Positions 11,671-22,517 of a DNA stretch of 64,000 nt are shown piece after piece. Source of the stretch: Symbiodinium natans. Its lineage: Eukaryota; Sar; Dinophyceae; Suessiales; Symbiodiniaceae. Location: positions 184,001 through 248,000 of the forward strand of contig CAJNDS010002188.1 in assembly GCA_905221605.1 (NCBI GenBank), written 5' to 3'. The translations under genes were made by a program, and so were the position numbers. The notes under the pieces were generated by a model. It was given only the letters and a program-made list of their open reading frames with translations, searched no databases and was not told where the DNA came from. Numbering within the stretch: the first letter of the stretch is position 1; each line of letters opens with the position of its first letter.

Positions 11671-12570
11671 TAAGCCCCAAACGTTCGACAACTCTTCTGG
11701 GACGCCTCTTCCTGCGACTTGCCCTTCTTCTGGCCTGTATCTGCCTCCGAGGCCTCCGCGGAAAACGGCTTTTGCTGTTTTTGAAATTCGGTTGTTGTGC
11801 TTAGGGTTCGGGTTTTTTCAGAGTTGGGGCTTGCTGGTTGCTTTTGATTTCCACAGCTTTCGGGTGAGAAGTGTGCACGTGAAGTTGGATCCGAAAAAGC
11901 TGACTCTGGTGCCGAGGTGTGATGATTAACGTCTTGGCGAACCCGCCACCTGAGGGGGCACGCGGCAACAACTGCGAGAACAGTGTGAGGCAGAAGAGAT
12001 CGACCCCTTGTTATTGCCCAGGTGTAGAGCAGGCTGCGGACACTTTCTCGAGAGCTTGCAACCATGTGGGGTTTGTTGAAAATATTGTCCTGAGCAACCC
12101 CACCAAGTGGAAGCTGTGGCTGCAACCCTGCTGCTCGCCCGCATTTATCCACAACTCAAGTTGTTCTTCCTGTTGCTTGCGGACGAGGAGGAGGGGAGGA
12201 GGAAGTAGTGCAACAGGTTGAGCTAAGCTCGGATCTGATGTCCATCTTGCTTCTCGGGGTTCGTAGGCATTTCCATCATTGCAGTTTGGGAACTTTCCAC
12301 GTGGTGCCTGAGATGCCACTCGTTCCAAACCCCCAAAGCACCGACAAACAAAGGAAACCGCAACACCTTCGACCGAACGGCGATTTTCCGCGCACAGGCA
12401 GAAGACGAAGCCCCTACTCGTTACTTCGCTGCCATCCCCCCCGCCCCCATAGTCAGCGATTGCGAATTTAGCGTTGTTGTCTTCCATGTTGGATACATGC
12501 TGTCCATTTAAATAGCATTAGCTTTGGGCATCTGTACACGAGTGCAAAAATTACTGGCTACTGTTTTACT

Positions 12571-13125
12571 GGTTACTATTGCTCAATATTAACGATGGTT
12601 ATTGATACGTTTGTTTAACTTTAGTTAGAAGAACCATATGTTGCAAATATCCTGTGTTAGCTGTCGCTTGTTGATTTGTTCTGGTTTCCAGTAGCTTTTA
12701 TGCTAATGGGTTAGGCCATGATTCTTGCTCTTCCCCAGTAGAGACATAACCTCGAGATATCTTTCGTTCTCTCGTTGATCAACTTTCCTGAAACCCTTTT
12801 TAAGAGGAGGGACTGCAGAGCGATCTGCCACGCCCTAAAACCCCCTGAGCCATAGCTTTGTCGAGATTCTCTGAGATCCCCAGCCTTGGCCGTAGAGACA
12901 GCTGCCTGACGCAGGGATCACAGGCAGCACCATATGGCAACTGGCATAGTGCCCGCCAAAAACGCACCAAGGCCAACCAAAAGCACAATTCCCACACCCG
13001 CTCCATCTGCAAGGCAGAAGTAGATTCTCCTCTTCTTCTCCGCACCGAGATCGCGATACTCCGTCAGTTCTGAGGTGCGAATGCAGACCCAGACTTCTAA
13101 GTAAATGCTGATGCGATGTCTAAGT
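12571..13125. other. Spacer downstream of the ARM gene; shared dispersed segment
   Basis: No gene recognised. The stretch 12862-12922 shares the words ccccagccttggccgtag, cagctgcctgacgc and gggatca, in the same order, with 19250-19320. In the second copy the core GCGTCAG-CTGC-CTGACGC is a perfect 7-bp stem. It may be a short dispersed repeat lying in the 3' flank of the minus-strand ARM gene. Confidence 0.45.
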
Positions 13126-16100
13126 TTAATTAACATGCTGATGCTGACATCTATGACAGAAGCGTGGCACGCCCAGGCTCCGGAGCGCTCCCGTGGCACT
13201 TTCCCGAGCCAGAGGCGTGCCGCTGCTCAGGAGCTGCACCAGCAGCGGGATGGCGCCGGCATTTGCGATGGCAATCTTGATGTCGTCCTTGCAGGCCATA
13301 TTATGGAGTGCTCCCGCAGCCCATTGCGGAGCCAAAGGCGTGCCGTCACGCAGGAGCTGCACTAGCGGCGGGATGGCACCGGCAGTTGCGGCGGCGAGTG
13401 CGTTGTCGTCATCGGCCGTCAGGTTCTCGAGCGCTCCCGCGGCCATTTCCCGAGCCAGAGGCGTGCCGTTGCCAACGAGCTGCACCAGTGGCGGGATGGC
13501 GCCGGCAGTTGCGATAGCACTCCTGTTGTCGTCAATGACCGCCAGGTTCCGGAGTGCGTGCGCGGCCATTCCCCCAGCCCGAGGAGTGCCGTTGCTCAGG
13601 ACTTGCACCAGCAGCGGGATGGCGCCTGCAGTTGCAATGGCAATCCTATTGTCGTCACTGAGCGCCAGGTTTCCGAGCGCACCCGCAGCGCTTTCCTGAG
13701 TCATACGCGCGCCATGGCGCAGGAGCTGCACCAGCGGCGGGATGGCGCCAGCACTTGCGATAGCAATCATGTTGTCGTCATTGAAGTTGGCCATCAGGCT
13801 CCGCATCGGGATGGCACCGGAAGTTGCAATGGAAATCTTGTCAGCGGCCGCCAGGTTCTTGAGCGCTCCTGGGATGGCGCCGGCAGTTGCGATGGCCATC
13901 TTGTTGCCGTCATTGGCCGCCAGGCGCTTGTGCGCGCCCGCAGCCGCTTCCCGTGCCACCAACGTGCCACTGCTCAGAAGCTGCATCAGCAGCGGGATGG
14001 CGCCGGCAGTTGCGATGGCCATCTTGTTGCCGTCATTGGCCGCCAGGCGCTTGTGCGCGCCCGCAGCCGCTTCCCGTGCCACCAACGTGCCACTGCTCAG
14101 AAGCTGCATCAGCAGCGGGATGGCGCCGGCAGTTGCGATGGCCATCTTGTTGCCGTCATTGGCCGCCAGGCGCTTGTGCGCGCCCGCAGCCGCTTCCCGT
14201 GCCACCAACGTGCCACTGCTCAGAAGCTGCATCAGCAGCGGGATGGCGCCGGCAGTTGCGATGGCCATCTTGTTGCCGTCATTGGCCGCCAGGCGCTTGT
14301 GCGCGCCCGCAGCCGCTTCCCATCGCTTCCCGTGCCACCAACGTGCCACTGCTCAGAAGCTGCATCAGCAGCGGGATGGCGCCGGCAGTTGCGATGGCCA
14401 TCTTGTTGCCGTCATTGGCCGCCAGGCGCTTGTGCGCGCCCGCAGCCGCTTCCCGTGCCACCAACGTGCCACTGCTCAGAAGCTGCATCAGCAGCGGGAT
14501 GGCGCCGGCAGTTGCGATGGCCATCTTGTTGCCGTCATTGGCCGCCAGGCGCTTGTGCGCGCCCGCAGCCGCTTCCGTGCCACCAACGTGCCACTGCTCA
14601 GAAGCTGATCACAGCAGCGGGATGGCGCCGGCAGTTGCGATGGCCATCTTGTTGCCGTCATTGCCCGCCAGGCGCTTGTGCGCGCCCGCAGCCGCTTCCC
14701 GTGCCACCAACGTGCCACTGCTCAGAAGCTGCATCAGCAGCGGGATGGCGCCGGCAGTTGCGATGGCCATCTTGTTGCCGTCATTGGCCGCCAGGCGCTT
14801 GTGCGCGCCCGCAGCCGCTTCCCGTGCCACCAACGTGCCACTGCTCAGAAGCTGCATCAGCAGCGGGATGGCGCCGGCAGTTGCGATGGCCATCTTGTTG
14901 CCGTCATTGGCCGCCAGGCGCTTGTGCGCGCCCGCAGCCGCTTCCCATCGCTTCCCGTGCCACCAACGTGCCACTGCTCAGAAGCTGCATCAGCAGCGGG
15001 ATGGCGCCGGCAGTTGCGATGGCCATCTTGTTGCCGTCATTGGCCGCCAGGCGCTTGTGCGCGCCCGCAGCCGCTTCCCGTGCCACCAACGTGCCACTGC
15101 TCAGAAGCTGCATCAGCAGCGGGATGGCGCCGGCAGTTGCGATGGCCATCTTGTTGCCGTCATTGGCCGCCAGGCGCTTGTGCGCGCCCGCAGCCGCTTC
15201 CCGTGCCACCAACGTGCCACTGCTCAGAAGCTGCATCAGCAGCGGGATGGCGCCGGCAGTTGCGATGGCCATCTTGTTGCCGTCATTGGCCGCCAGGCGC
15301 TTGTGCGCGCCCGCAGCCGCTTCCCGTGCCACCAACGTGCCACTGCTCAGAAGCTGCATCAGCAGCGGGATGGCGCCGGCAGTTGCGATGGCCATCTTGT
15401 TGCCGTCATTGGCCGCCAGGCGCTTGTGCGCGCCCGCAGCCGCTTCCCGTGCCACCAACGTGCCACTGCTCAGAAGCTGCATCAGCAGCGGGATGGCGCC
15501 GGCAGTTGCGATGGCCATCTTGTTGCCGTCATTGGCCGCCAGGCGCTTGTGCGCGCCCGCAGCCGCTTCCCGTGCCACCAACGTGCCACTGCTCAGAAGC
15601 TGCATCAGCAGCGGGATGGCGCCGGCAGTTGCGATGGCCATCTTGTTGCCGTCATTGGCCGCCAGGCGCTTGTGCGCGCCCGCAGCCGCTTCCCGTGCCA
15701 CCAACGTGCCACTGCTCAGAAGCTGCATCAGCAGCGGGATGGCGCCGGCAGTTGCGATGGCCATCTTGTTGCCGTCATTGGCCGCCAGGCGCTTGTGCGC
15801 GCCCGCAGCCGCTTCCCGTGCCACCAACGTGCCACTGCTCAGAAGCTGCATCAGCAGCGGGATGGCGCCGGCAGTTGCGATGGCCATCTTGTTGCCGTCA
15901 TTGGCCGCCAGGCGCTTGTGCGCGCCCGCAGCCGCTTCCCGTGCCACCAACGTGCCACTGCTCAGAAGCTGCATCAGCAGCGGGATGGCGCCGGCAGTTG
16001 CGATGGCCATCTTGTTGCCGTCATTGGCCGCCAGGCGCTTGTGCGCGCCCGCAGCCGCTTCCCGTGCCACCAACGTGCCACTGCTCAGAAGCTGCATCAG

Positions 16101-17802
16101 CAGCGGGATGGCGCCGGCAGTTGCGATGGCCATCTTGTTGCCGTCATTGGCCGCCAGGCGCTTGTGCGCGCCCGCAGCCGCTTCCCGTGCCACCAACGTG
16201 CCACTGCTCAGAAGCTGCATCAGCAGCGGGATGGCGCCGGCAGTTGCGATGGCCATCTTGTTGCCGTCATTGGCCGCCAGGCGCTTGTGCGCGCCCGCAG
16301 CCGCTTCCCATCGCTTCCCGTGCCACCAACGTGCCACTGCTCAGAAGCTGCATCAGCAGCGGGATGGCGCCGGCAGTTGCGATGGCCATCTTGTTGCCGT
16401 CATTGGCCGCCAGGCGCTTGTGCGCGCCCGCAGCCGCTTCCCGTGCCACCAACGTGCCACTGCTCAGAAGCTGCATCAGCAGCGGGATGGCGCCGGCAGT
16501 TGCGATGGCCATCTTGTTGCCGTCATTGGCCGCCAGGCGCTTGTGCGCGCCCGCAGCCGCTTCCCGTGCCGCCAGGGTGCCGCTGCTCAGGAGCTGCACC
16601 AGCAGCGGGATGGCGCCGGAATTTCTGGCGGCAATCCTGTTGTCGTCATCTCGGGCGAGGTCCTTAAGCTCGCTGGCGGCCTTTTCCTGGGCCTCTGTAG
16701 CTGCAAAGTTTCGAAGGTCTTTGACAAGACAATTCCAAGAAGAGATCCGTGCGCGGCGATCTACCTTCTCCCTGTTTACATGTTGGCTTGGGCGGCTTGG
16801 CTTCATGCATATGCTCGTGTGCTTGGACGTAGAGGCGGTGGAGCTCCCGAAGCGATTTGCGGCAGTTCCCTGAGTTCGATGCCGCGATGCTGATGCCCGG
16901 GCCTGAGTCCTTAAGCTCCTTGCCATTGCGGTCGGGCTTGGGGTCCAGGCAACTGAAGTCGAAGACCGTCCGCAGGCTAGCAACGACGGCCTTGCGCAGC
17001 TCTGCTAGGAAGTCCTTCAGGCATGCCCACACCAACAAAGACAAGCTCTCGAACTTGATGGGGAATAGTCTGCTGAACGCTGACAAAAAACAAACTCATT
17101 ACTGGTTTGTTGGGCTTGAAGCAGTGTGTTTATACTGAGTATATACTGAGTGTCTTGAGAGGAAGGCTTGGTGGAGAGAATTGAAACCAAGCAGAGCTCC
17201 AAGGCTGCAAGTTTAGCCGAAAGATCCTGGAGATTGTAGCCTCCGCCCTTGTGCGATTCCTCGTGCGAAATGAAGGCTATCGCGAACTCGTCGCCGCCAA
17301 AACGGAAGGGAACGCACACGGCGTCCGATTGTTGTTCGTTGAAGGCCCTGCAGTACTCGTTAATGCAGTCTGCCACCTGCGTGATGGCAGCATCGCCACG
17401 GGCATGGGGCCAGTGGTAGTTCACCAGCTTGAAGCTGTACAAGTGTGCGGCGGCCGTCACGAGGGCCAGCGGCCTTCCTTCCAGCATCCCAAGCAGCTTG
17501 CCATAGAAGGCCTTATTTCGCAGTAGTGTCAATGGATCGTAGTACATCGCATTGAAATCTTTCTGCTCCATCGCCGCTTGAACAAACTCCGCGTCCAGCA
17601 TCGCCAGCAAGAACTCCTGCTCCTGCCAATCTTCTTTATGCCGGATGCTGAGCTTGCACGGCTCGCCGCCGACCTCTCTCAGTTGCTCAGCAGACTTCTG
17701 CAGCTTCCCCATGATAATCTCCCGCTTCTTCCTCAAATCCTCTTGCAGACGATGCTCCAGCTGCAACTGCTCGAGCTCCTCCTTGAAAGTCGCGAAGGCC
17801 AT
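13126..17802 (-). pseudogene. GGDEF-like domain fused to armadillo repeats (frameshifted in this sequence)
   Basis: Exon 1 starts at the ATG at 17802. Residues 1-50 are a charged coiled coil. A GGDEF domain follows, with DPLTLLRNKAF (89-99), SFKLVN (123-128), GD (136-137) and FRFGGDEF (166-173). The first metal-binding Asp of the DxDxFK motif is His (residue 120), so cyclic-di-GMP synthesis is doubtful. A likely acceptor (ttttttgtcag) at 17080 opens exon 2 (17079-16765), which holds the C-terminal GGDEF half: ISIAASNS... and HEHMHEAK. A 64-nt GT-AG intron at 16764-16701 then joins in phase to TEAQEKAASELKDLARDDDN and the ARM repeats (GAIPLLVQLLSSG). The exon 1 donor is uncertain (a GC near 17186 or a GT near 17127). 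Three 10-bp insertions break the ARM frame, the first leading to a stop at 16267. The reading ends at the stop at 13126. Either the array is partly misassembled or the gene is truncated. Confidence 0.7.
13867..16600 (-). repeat. Array of 22 nearly identical 123-bp armadillo units
   Basis: The unit encodes 41 residues, NKMAIATAGAIPLLMQLLSS continuing GTLVAREAAAGAHKRLAANDG. It is copied essentially base for base about 22 times, synonymous sites included. Diverged ARM units flank it: one on the 5' (right) side near 16570-16700 and about six on the 3' (left) side at 13126-13866. Identical 10-bp insertions (gcttcccatc type) occur near 14318, 14946 and 16310. One unit has a base loss near 14574 and a base gain near 14605 that cancel. 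Such homogeneity implies recent expansion or gene conversion. Forty-one-residue ARM units are usual for plant-type and related ARM proteins. Open frames on the plus strand here are shadows of the repeat. Confidence 0.95.
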
Positions 17803-19240
17803 GGCGGAAGCGGCGGAAGGCTCCTTGCCCCGTTTAAGATCAGTTACAAGAGGTGTCCCGATTTGCGGTGTCGATCTGCGGCTTCTGCCTTAAAAAAAAG
17901 CTCGTAGCCGATAGGTCCTCCCCTTGTGAAAAGAAGGACATTTTAAACCACTTTTTGTCACAAAAGATACCAACCGAACAGTGTGCACCGCGCGGGGGCC
18001 CTTGAGCTCTCAACTGAAGAAAAAAAAGTGCGCCAAGCTAGTCACTCCATGTGACCCCCCAGGTCCATACTTTCTGCATGATGCAGCCATACCTGGTAGC
18101 CGGCCTGCGCTATCACGCTGAGGGAATGTGTACGAAGAGCACAGGTAGAAACAAAAACAACGACTCGTATATTTATTATTTGTTTCCGGCACTGCTTCCT
18201 GGCTGCCCAACACGCAAAAGCTTTGGAGGATTCAGTTGACCTGTCCCGAGCCTTCGGCACAGCTGCTCATAAAGTGCTTTGAAGCCTTGTGGCATAAGAT
18301 CTTCTGGCCATGTTGAGCGTCTGTTGCTTCAACACCATCGGCAAGAACTGTGCTTTGAATGTTGAATGGCGGGGGGGGGGGGGTGTGTTGAAAATGTTTG
18401 AATTAAGCTCCACACGTGCTGCATGCCCCCAGGTGTTAAGAACGCAGTGTAGCTACCTGTCCATCATGAGCAGATTCCTTCACTTGCAGCACGAGTGCAA
18501 CTCCGATGCGGCCAAACAGTCTCTGTGGAATTCTCGCGGGGTGGGCAGTACAGGGATACTCGTGTTTAGGGTCTAGGGTTTAGGGTTTAAGGTTTAGGGT
18601 CTTGGGGGGTGGCACTCCCGGGATCTCTCCGTGGGACTTTCTGTGGTGTTTGGTGGCGGAGCTGGGAGCTCTGCCAGCTCCGCGCTCCTGAGGCGCGGCT
18701 TAGAGCTTCCTCTTGAAAGATGTTCTAGTTCGCGCATTTATTCAAATGAATGCTCTGATGTTTGTCAAATCTTTCCATGTTGGATAAATGAAGAAACGAC
18801 CGCCGGCTTGTCCATTTCGGTGTGGTTTGTGAAAAGCTGTCCAATTTGGAAAAAGCTTGGGCTACATGGGCGCATGAGGGCAGAAAAAAAGTTCTTCGAT
18901 CCTTTCGCTTAGCTCTATGTACTGGTTACTGACATGTTTGCTAGAGCTTTGGCTAGCTTGTGTTTGAAAAAGTGCTTGGCTGTAAAAATCATTCCTTGGC
19001 TGATATGTGCCTGTTGTTCTGCTCGGCTGTTTTCCCTGACGGGCGGCCATGTTGCTTGCTTAAAACCCCTGAAGCAGGTCTGCTCCATAAACTCAGTTAT
19101 TCTTTACTCTTTGTTCAACTCTCCAACTACTATTTGCTTAAGAACCCCAAAAGAATTTAAAAAAGTACTAGTCCCTATATTACTCTTAATAAGGAAGAGT
19201 CTTTTTACTTTACAGGGATTCTTAAGCAATTAGAAGTGAA
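17803..19240. other. Intergenic, no gene recognised
   Basis: This is the upstream flank of the minus-strand ARM gene. It contains a G homopolymer at about 18369-18381 and a TTTAGGG-like tract at 18563-18600. Short open frames show no known domain. No TATA-type promoter is obvious, and dinoflagellate promoters are generally TATA-poor. Confidence 0.5.
18563..18600 (+). repeat. Short degenerate TTTAGGG tract
   Basis: Five imperfect TTTAGGG words (tttagggtctagggtttagg and following). Confidence 0.8.
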
Positions 19241-19249
19241 CCTGAAGCA

Positions 19250-19320
19250 TTGTCAGAGAGATCCTCGCTCCCCAGCCTTGGCCGTAGCAGCGTCAGCTGC
19301 CTGACGCGCTGGGATCAAGG
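19250..19320. repeat. Second copy of a dispersed palindromic segment
   Basis: Same word order as 12862-12922 (ccccagccttggccgtag ... ctgcctgacgc ... gggatca). It includes a perfect stem GCGTCAG/CTGACGC with a 4-nt loop at 19290-19307. It is followed immediately by TTTAGGG-like repeats. Confidence 0.5.
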
Positions 19321-19395
19321 GGGTTTAGGGTTTAGGTTTTGGGGTCAAGGGGGTTTAGGGTTTGGTTTAGGTTTTGGGGGTTTAGGGTTTAGGCG
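19320..19395 (+). repeat. Degenerate TTTAGGG tract
   Basis: Imperfect gggtttagggtttagg words interspersed with gttttgggg, in the plus-strand sense. Confidence 0.85.
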
Positions 19396-20640
19396 AATTT
19401 GGCCTTCAATGAGATTTCCATCATATTGAAGCACATCGAATAATTCGCATGGAATATATTCAAAGACCAGATGAAGTTAGAGATTGCTCCATGTACGTCG
19501 TTAGGCCTCGGATTCTAGAATTGATTGTTTGTTCTCTCTAATCCCCCTGTCACCCTCCCCCCAAGAATCCTTCAGAATGTCCCCATACAATGAAAATGCC
19601 TAAAAAACCCATGAATCCCATAGACCCCAAAGAACACCACCATACAAAAATCTTCATCCTCCATGGAAATCACGATCAGAAGATTAAAGGGGAGCATTGT
19701 TTTTGCCGCAGCTCTCACAACAGCCATAGTGAGCGCCCATTGCAGCAGCTCTCACAACAGCCATAATTATTGGGCATCCAATCATCCTGACGCCCGGTGC
19801 AGCGGTTCTAGATGGTTCTAGGGCTCAAGGTCACACGACTCTAGAACTGATGCAGGGACTCGTACCATGTCTCGGGCATGGGCGGGTAGGAAGACGTATC
19901 AGCTCCCAGAAAGTGGATCAGGCACTTGTGGGAGGCAGGGCGGGGTAACTGGATCACAGAAACAACGAACTGGATCAGCACAGCACGAGTCGGCTCAACG
20001 TATCGGCACCCAACCCAGAGACATGTGGCTCACAGGACGACTGCGTCGGATCATGTTGTTTTTATGTCTGAGAAAGTACCCCTAGATGATGGCTGCAGGA
20101 CGTCCCGGTTAGATTTAGAGCCGACCCGATCTCGCAGGGACGGCTTTTCTGTTTTCTTCCAGCACCGCCAATGCGAGGGGATCGGGTTTAATGCGGCGTG
20201 CGTGTGTCATTTGCCAGGCTTTTTCTTTTTTCGCCATTTCATGGACGTTGATAGACTGCGTCCAGTAAGCAAGGAGCTTGCCGTCTGACACCTGTCCTGC
20301 TTTTGCAGGCTTCCTTGCTTCGCATGCCTCCGAGCCTGTAATATTTTGCCATGCAGTATTGAAAGTCTGGATTGGTTTTTCCTCTGCAAGTTTGTCACAT
20401 CCTGCTGCTTGTTTTCGTTCACGACTACTGTCATCCGATTTGGCGTCGTACCTGAGGGCGGAGGGCATGCCGAGCCGATAGTTGCGTGTGCTGTGTATAG
20501 AAGGAGCTTGCCGTCAGACGGCCATCTAGCTGCGTCGTTTCTACAAGGAGATTCCCGTTGGACAGAACTACTTTTGCAAGCCTCCTTAATTCGCATGCCT
20601 CAGAGCTTGGAATATGTTGTTATTGCTCGATGTTTTTGTT
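19396..20640. other. No confident gene; internal duplication around 20.27 and 20.50 kb
   Basis: Two stretches, 20262-20350 and 20498-20620, are diverged copies of each other. Both contain aaggagcttgccgtc, then tttgcaagc/gcttcctt and ttcgcatgcctc.gagc. On the minus strand both translate to a SDGKLL-x-Y peptide inside open frames (20468-20115 and 20596-20207). This could be a duplicated exon or a non-coding repeat. I recognise no domain. Confidence 0.35.
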
Positions 20641-20644
20641 TCAA

Positions 20645-21105
20645 GACATTCTGGCCAATCTAAGAAGTGGTCACTTATTTTAAGGGGAAAACACATCAGG
20701 ATGGCCGAAGAGCAGGATGGCCGGGGAACTTCGACGAAGACTCGGGATACCAACGGGCCGAGACGAAGTTCGACGAAGGCCGGGGGGCCGGGCGAAGGTT
20801 CGACGAAGGCCGGGAGGTTCGACGAAGGGGGAGGGGGTTCGACGAAGGCCGATACAAAAGGCCAAGACAAAGCCCGAAAAAAAACGCGAGGGTTCGACGA
20901 AGGCTAAATGAACGCCGGAGGTTCGACGAAGGCCACAAGGGCCAGGAGGGGGGTTCGACGAAGGCCAAGGGTTTCGACGAAGGCTAGGGGGGTTCGACTT
21001 TTGAAGGCTGTGTGCCATCCGCCCCCATACGCCGTCCTGATCGGTTTGCCCCTGATATTTGCAAATGACCACCTTTTTGTCTTACTTACTGGCATCTTTA
21101 CGACA
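20645..21105. mobile_element. Inverted-repeat-flanked element carrying a GTTCGACGAAGG minisatellite
   Basis: The left flank at about 20655-20708 (aagtggtcacttattttaag...catcaggatggcc) is similar to the reverse complement of the right flank at about 21022-21085 (ccgtcctgatcggtttgccc...aaatgaccac). That gives imperfect inverted repeats of roughly 55 bp. Between them the 15-bp word gttcgacgaaggc-c/g-g recurs about ten times with variable spacers (20729-20999). The layout is that of a small foldback or MITE-like element that has captured or grown a minisatellite. Target-site duplications are not clear. Confidence 0.55.
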
Positions 21106-22517
21106 GGCATTCCAAGCCAACCAACCATGGCGTGGCCCGTGTAGAGGAGGAGCTCGCCGTGGGACCCCCCCAGGGACCCCAGATCGCTGGGAGGAGCTTC
21201 CTGGGACCCCTGGGGACCCCCTGAGTCTTGCGCCGATTGGGGCCCGAGGCGATCCGTTTCGTAGAATGGGGTATGCGATTCGGGCCCGGGCAGGCAGATC
21301 TGATTCGTTCCTACGTCCGATCTGATTCGCGGAGCTGATTCTGTAGCCTGATTCGGCCGGGAACCTGATACCTGCAGCTTCCGGCATGGGCGTTCTGGCC
21401 AGCAACAGACGTCTACACAAGAAGTGACACTCCCTCAAGCACACCCCTAGAACGCCAGGATTTTCAGGGAGGCAGCTTGAGCATCTCAGCAAGTCACAGG
21501 AAGGGACGAGAAGGTGATCTCACCAGGAAGCAGATCGCCGCAAAAAGATATTGCAGGCCTGATGATGTGTTGTGGTTCTGGAATTCTGCACAGCACATGG
21601 CGCTCTCGGCTGTGCTTGCGCCATGGAATAAAGTCTGGCTCCCATGGCCAGAACATGTCAGAAGTCAGTCAGAGAGACTCAACGCCACACTATCCATTCT
21701 CCGACGCTTAAAACGGTTAGGGCGGTCATGCTTCGAAGCAATCTTGCAAAATCTCCCAGATATGCAAGTCTACACGTAGACATCCCCCGACATAGCCAAC
21801 GCAATGATCAGATAGCGGGTCCCTAGCCTGAAGAGCTGCATTTGCATGGCAGTGGGAGGAAGCTGTCCCTAGCAGTTGGCAATGCCCCACAATTAGATAA
21901 GACTTTGAGCCGAAGAGCGCCCACCACCCTCTCAAGTTGCATCGAATTTCATGCGGCACTGCTTGCGGGTGTGCCCGGGTTCATTGTGCATTGTGGTCCA
22001 CATGAGGAAGCAGCAGAGAAGCATCGGCTAAGCATGGCAAATCTCCTCGTCCAAGGGATTTTCTTCGCCGAGAAACGCTCTTCTCTTTGGCGCATGGCGC
22101 ATCCAGCTTTGCCGGATCACGCATTGATGCGCATGCAGTTGCTTCGATATAACTCTGTCAATAATCCCTTCCCCAGAATATTCGACCCACCACCACAAAC
22201 AAAAGACCCCAAAAGACGACCATGGGTGCCTAGTACAGTCGGATTCCTATGGGCCGTGGCTTCAACATTAGGGGGAAGGGATACGTGGTATTCAGGTGCG
22301 TACATCTGCACTCAGCTGGGGTGTGTGCGTAACATCCCTCGGCTGGTTTCCAGATTCGGCACCCTTGCACCGAATTTGCGGACACCTGGCCCTCACCCTC
22401 ATGACCGCGGAATAATCATTTCTAGGGTAGTCCGAAAGCATATTTTGGACAGCTTCTGCCTCGTTTTCAATGTTGCAAGGACACTTGTAAAACGGAACAG
22501 AACATAGCAAAGCTCTG
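21106..22517. other. Intergenic; one unassigned plus-strand open frame at 21842-22507
   Basis: A 221-residue open frame at 21842-22507 has no recognisable domain and no visible splice context. It could be chance. The stretch 21150-21230 has repeated gggacccc words, and 21250-21350 has repeated ctgattcg words. This is the 3' flank of the minus-strand ankyrin gene. Confidence 0.3.

Larger units (their letters stand above)
8936..12570. repeat. 1.54-1.56 kb tandem repeat, two full units and a partial third
   Basis: The landmark 'actttctc..gagagcttgcaa' recurs at about 8938, 10481 and 12042, and the sequence between is nearly identical. The spacing differs by about 21 bp, which matches three extra CCCTAAA words in the second unit. 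The third copy stops near 12,560, where unique sequence begins. Each unit carries a C homopolymer near its start, a CCCTAAA array, about 130 bp of unique DNA and a short TTTAGGG array facing it. Open frames on the minus strand (10103-10588, 11664-12152, 12011-12487) have no recognisable domain. Their similarity between copies reflects copying of the whole unit, so I do not call them genes. Confidence 0.9.

Noticed and set aside
10103-12152. Two near-identical 161-162 residue minus-strand open frames as genes
   Set aside because: They lie in copies of the same 1.55-kb unit, so similarity says nothing about coding. There is no domain and the partial third unit opens a different frame.
13558-16893. 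1,111-codon plus-strand open frame
   Set aside because: It runs antisense across the 123-bp ARM array. The unit lacks stops and its length is a multiple of three, so the frame is a by-product. The minus strand encodes recognisable ARM repeats.
20614-21144. Low-complexity repeat protein (FDEG / STKAG) over the minisatellite
   Set aside because: All frames of the gttcgacgaagg array are partly open on both strands, and no start or splice context or domain is seen.
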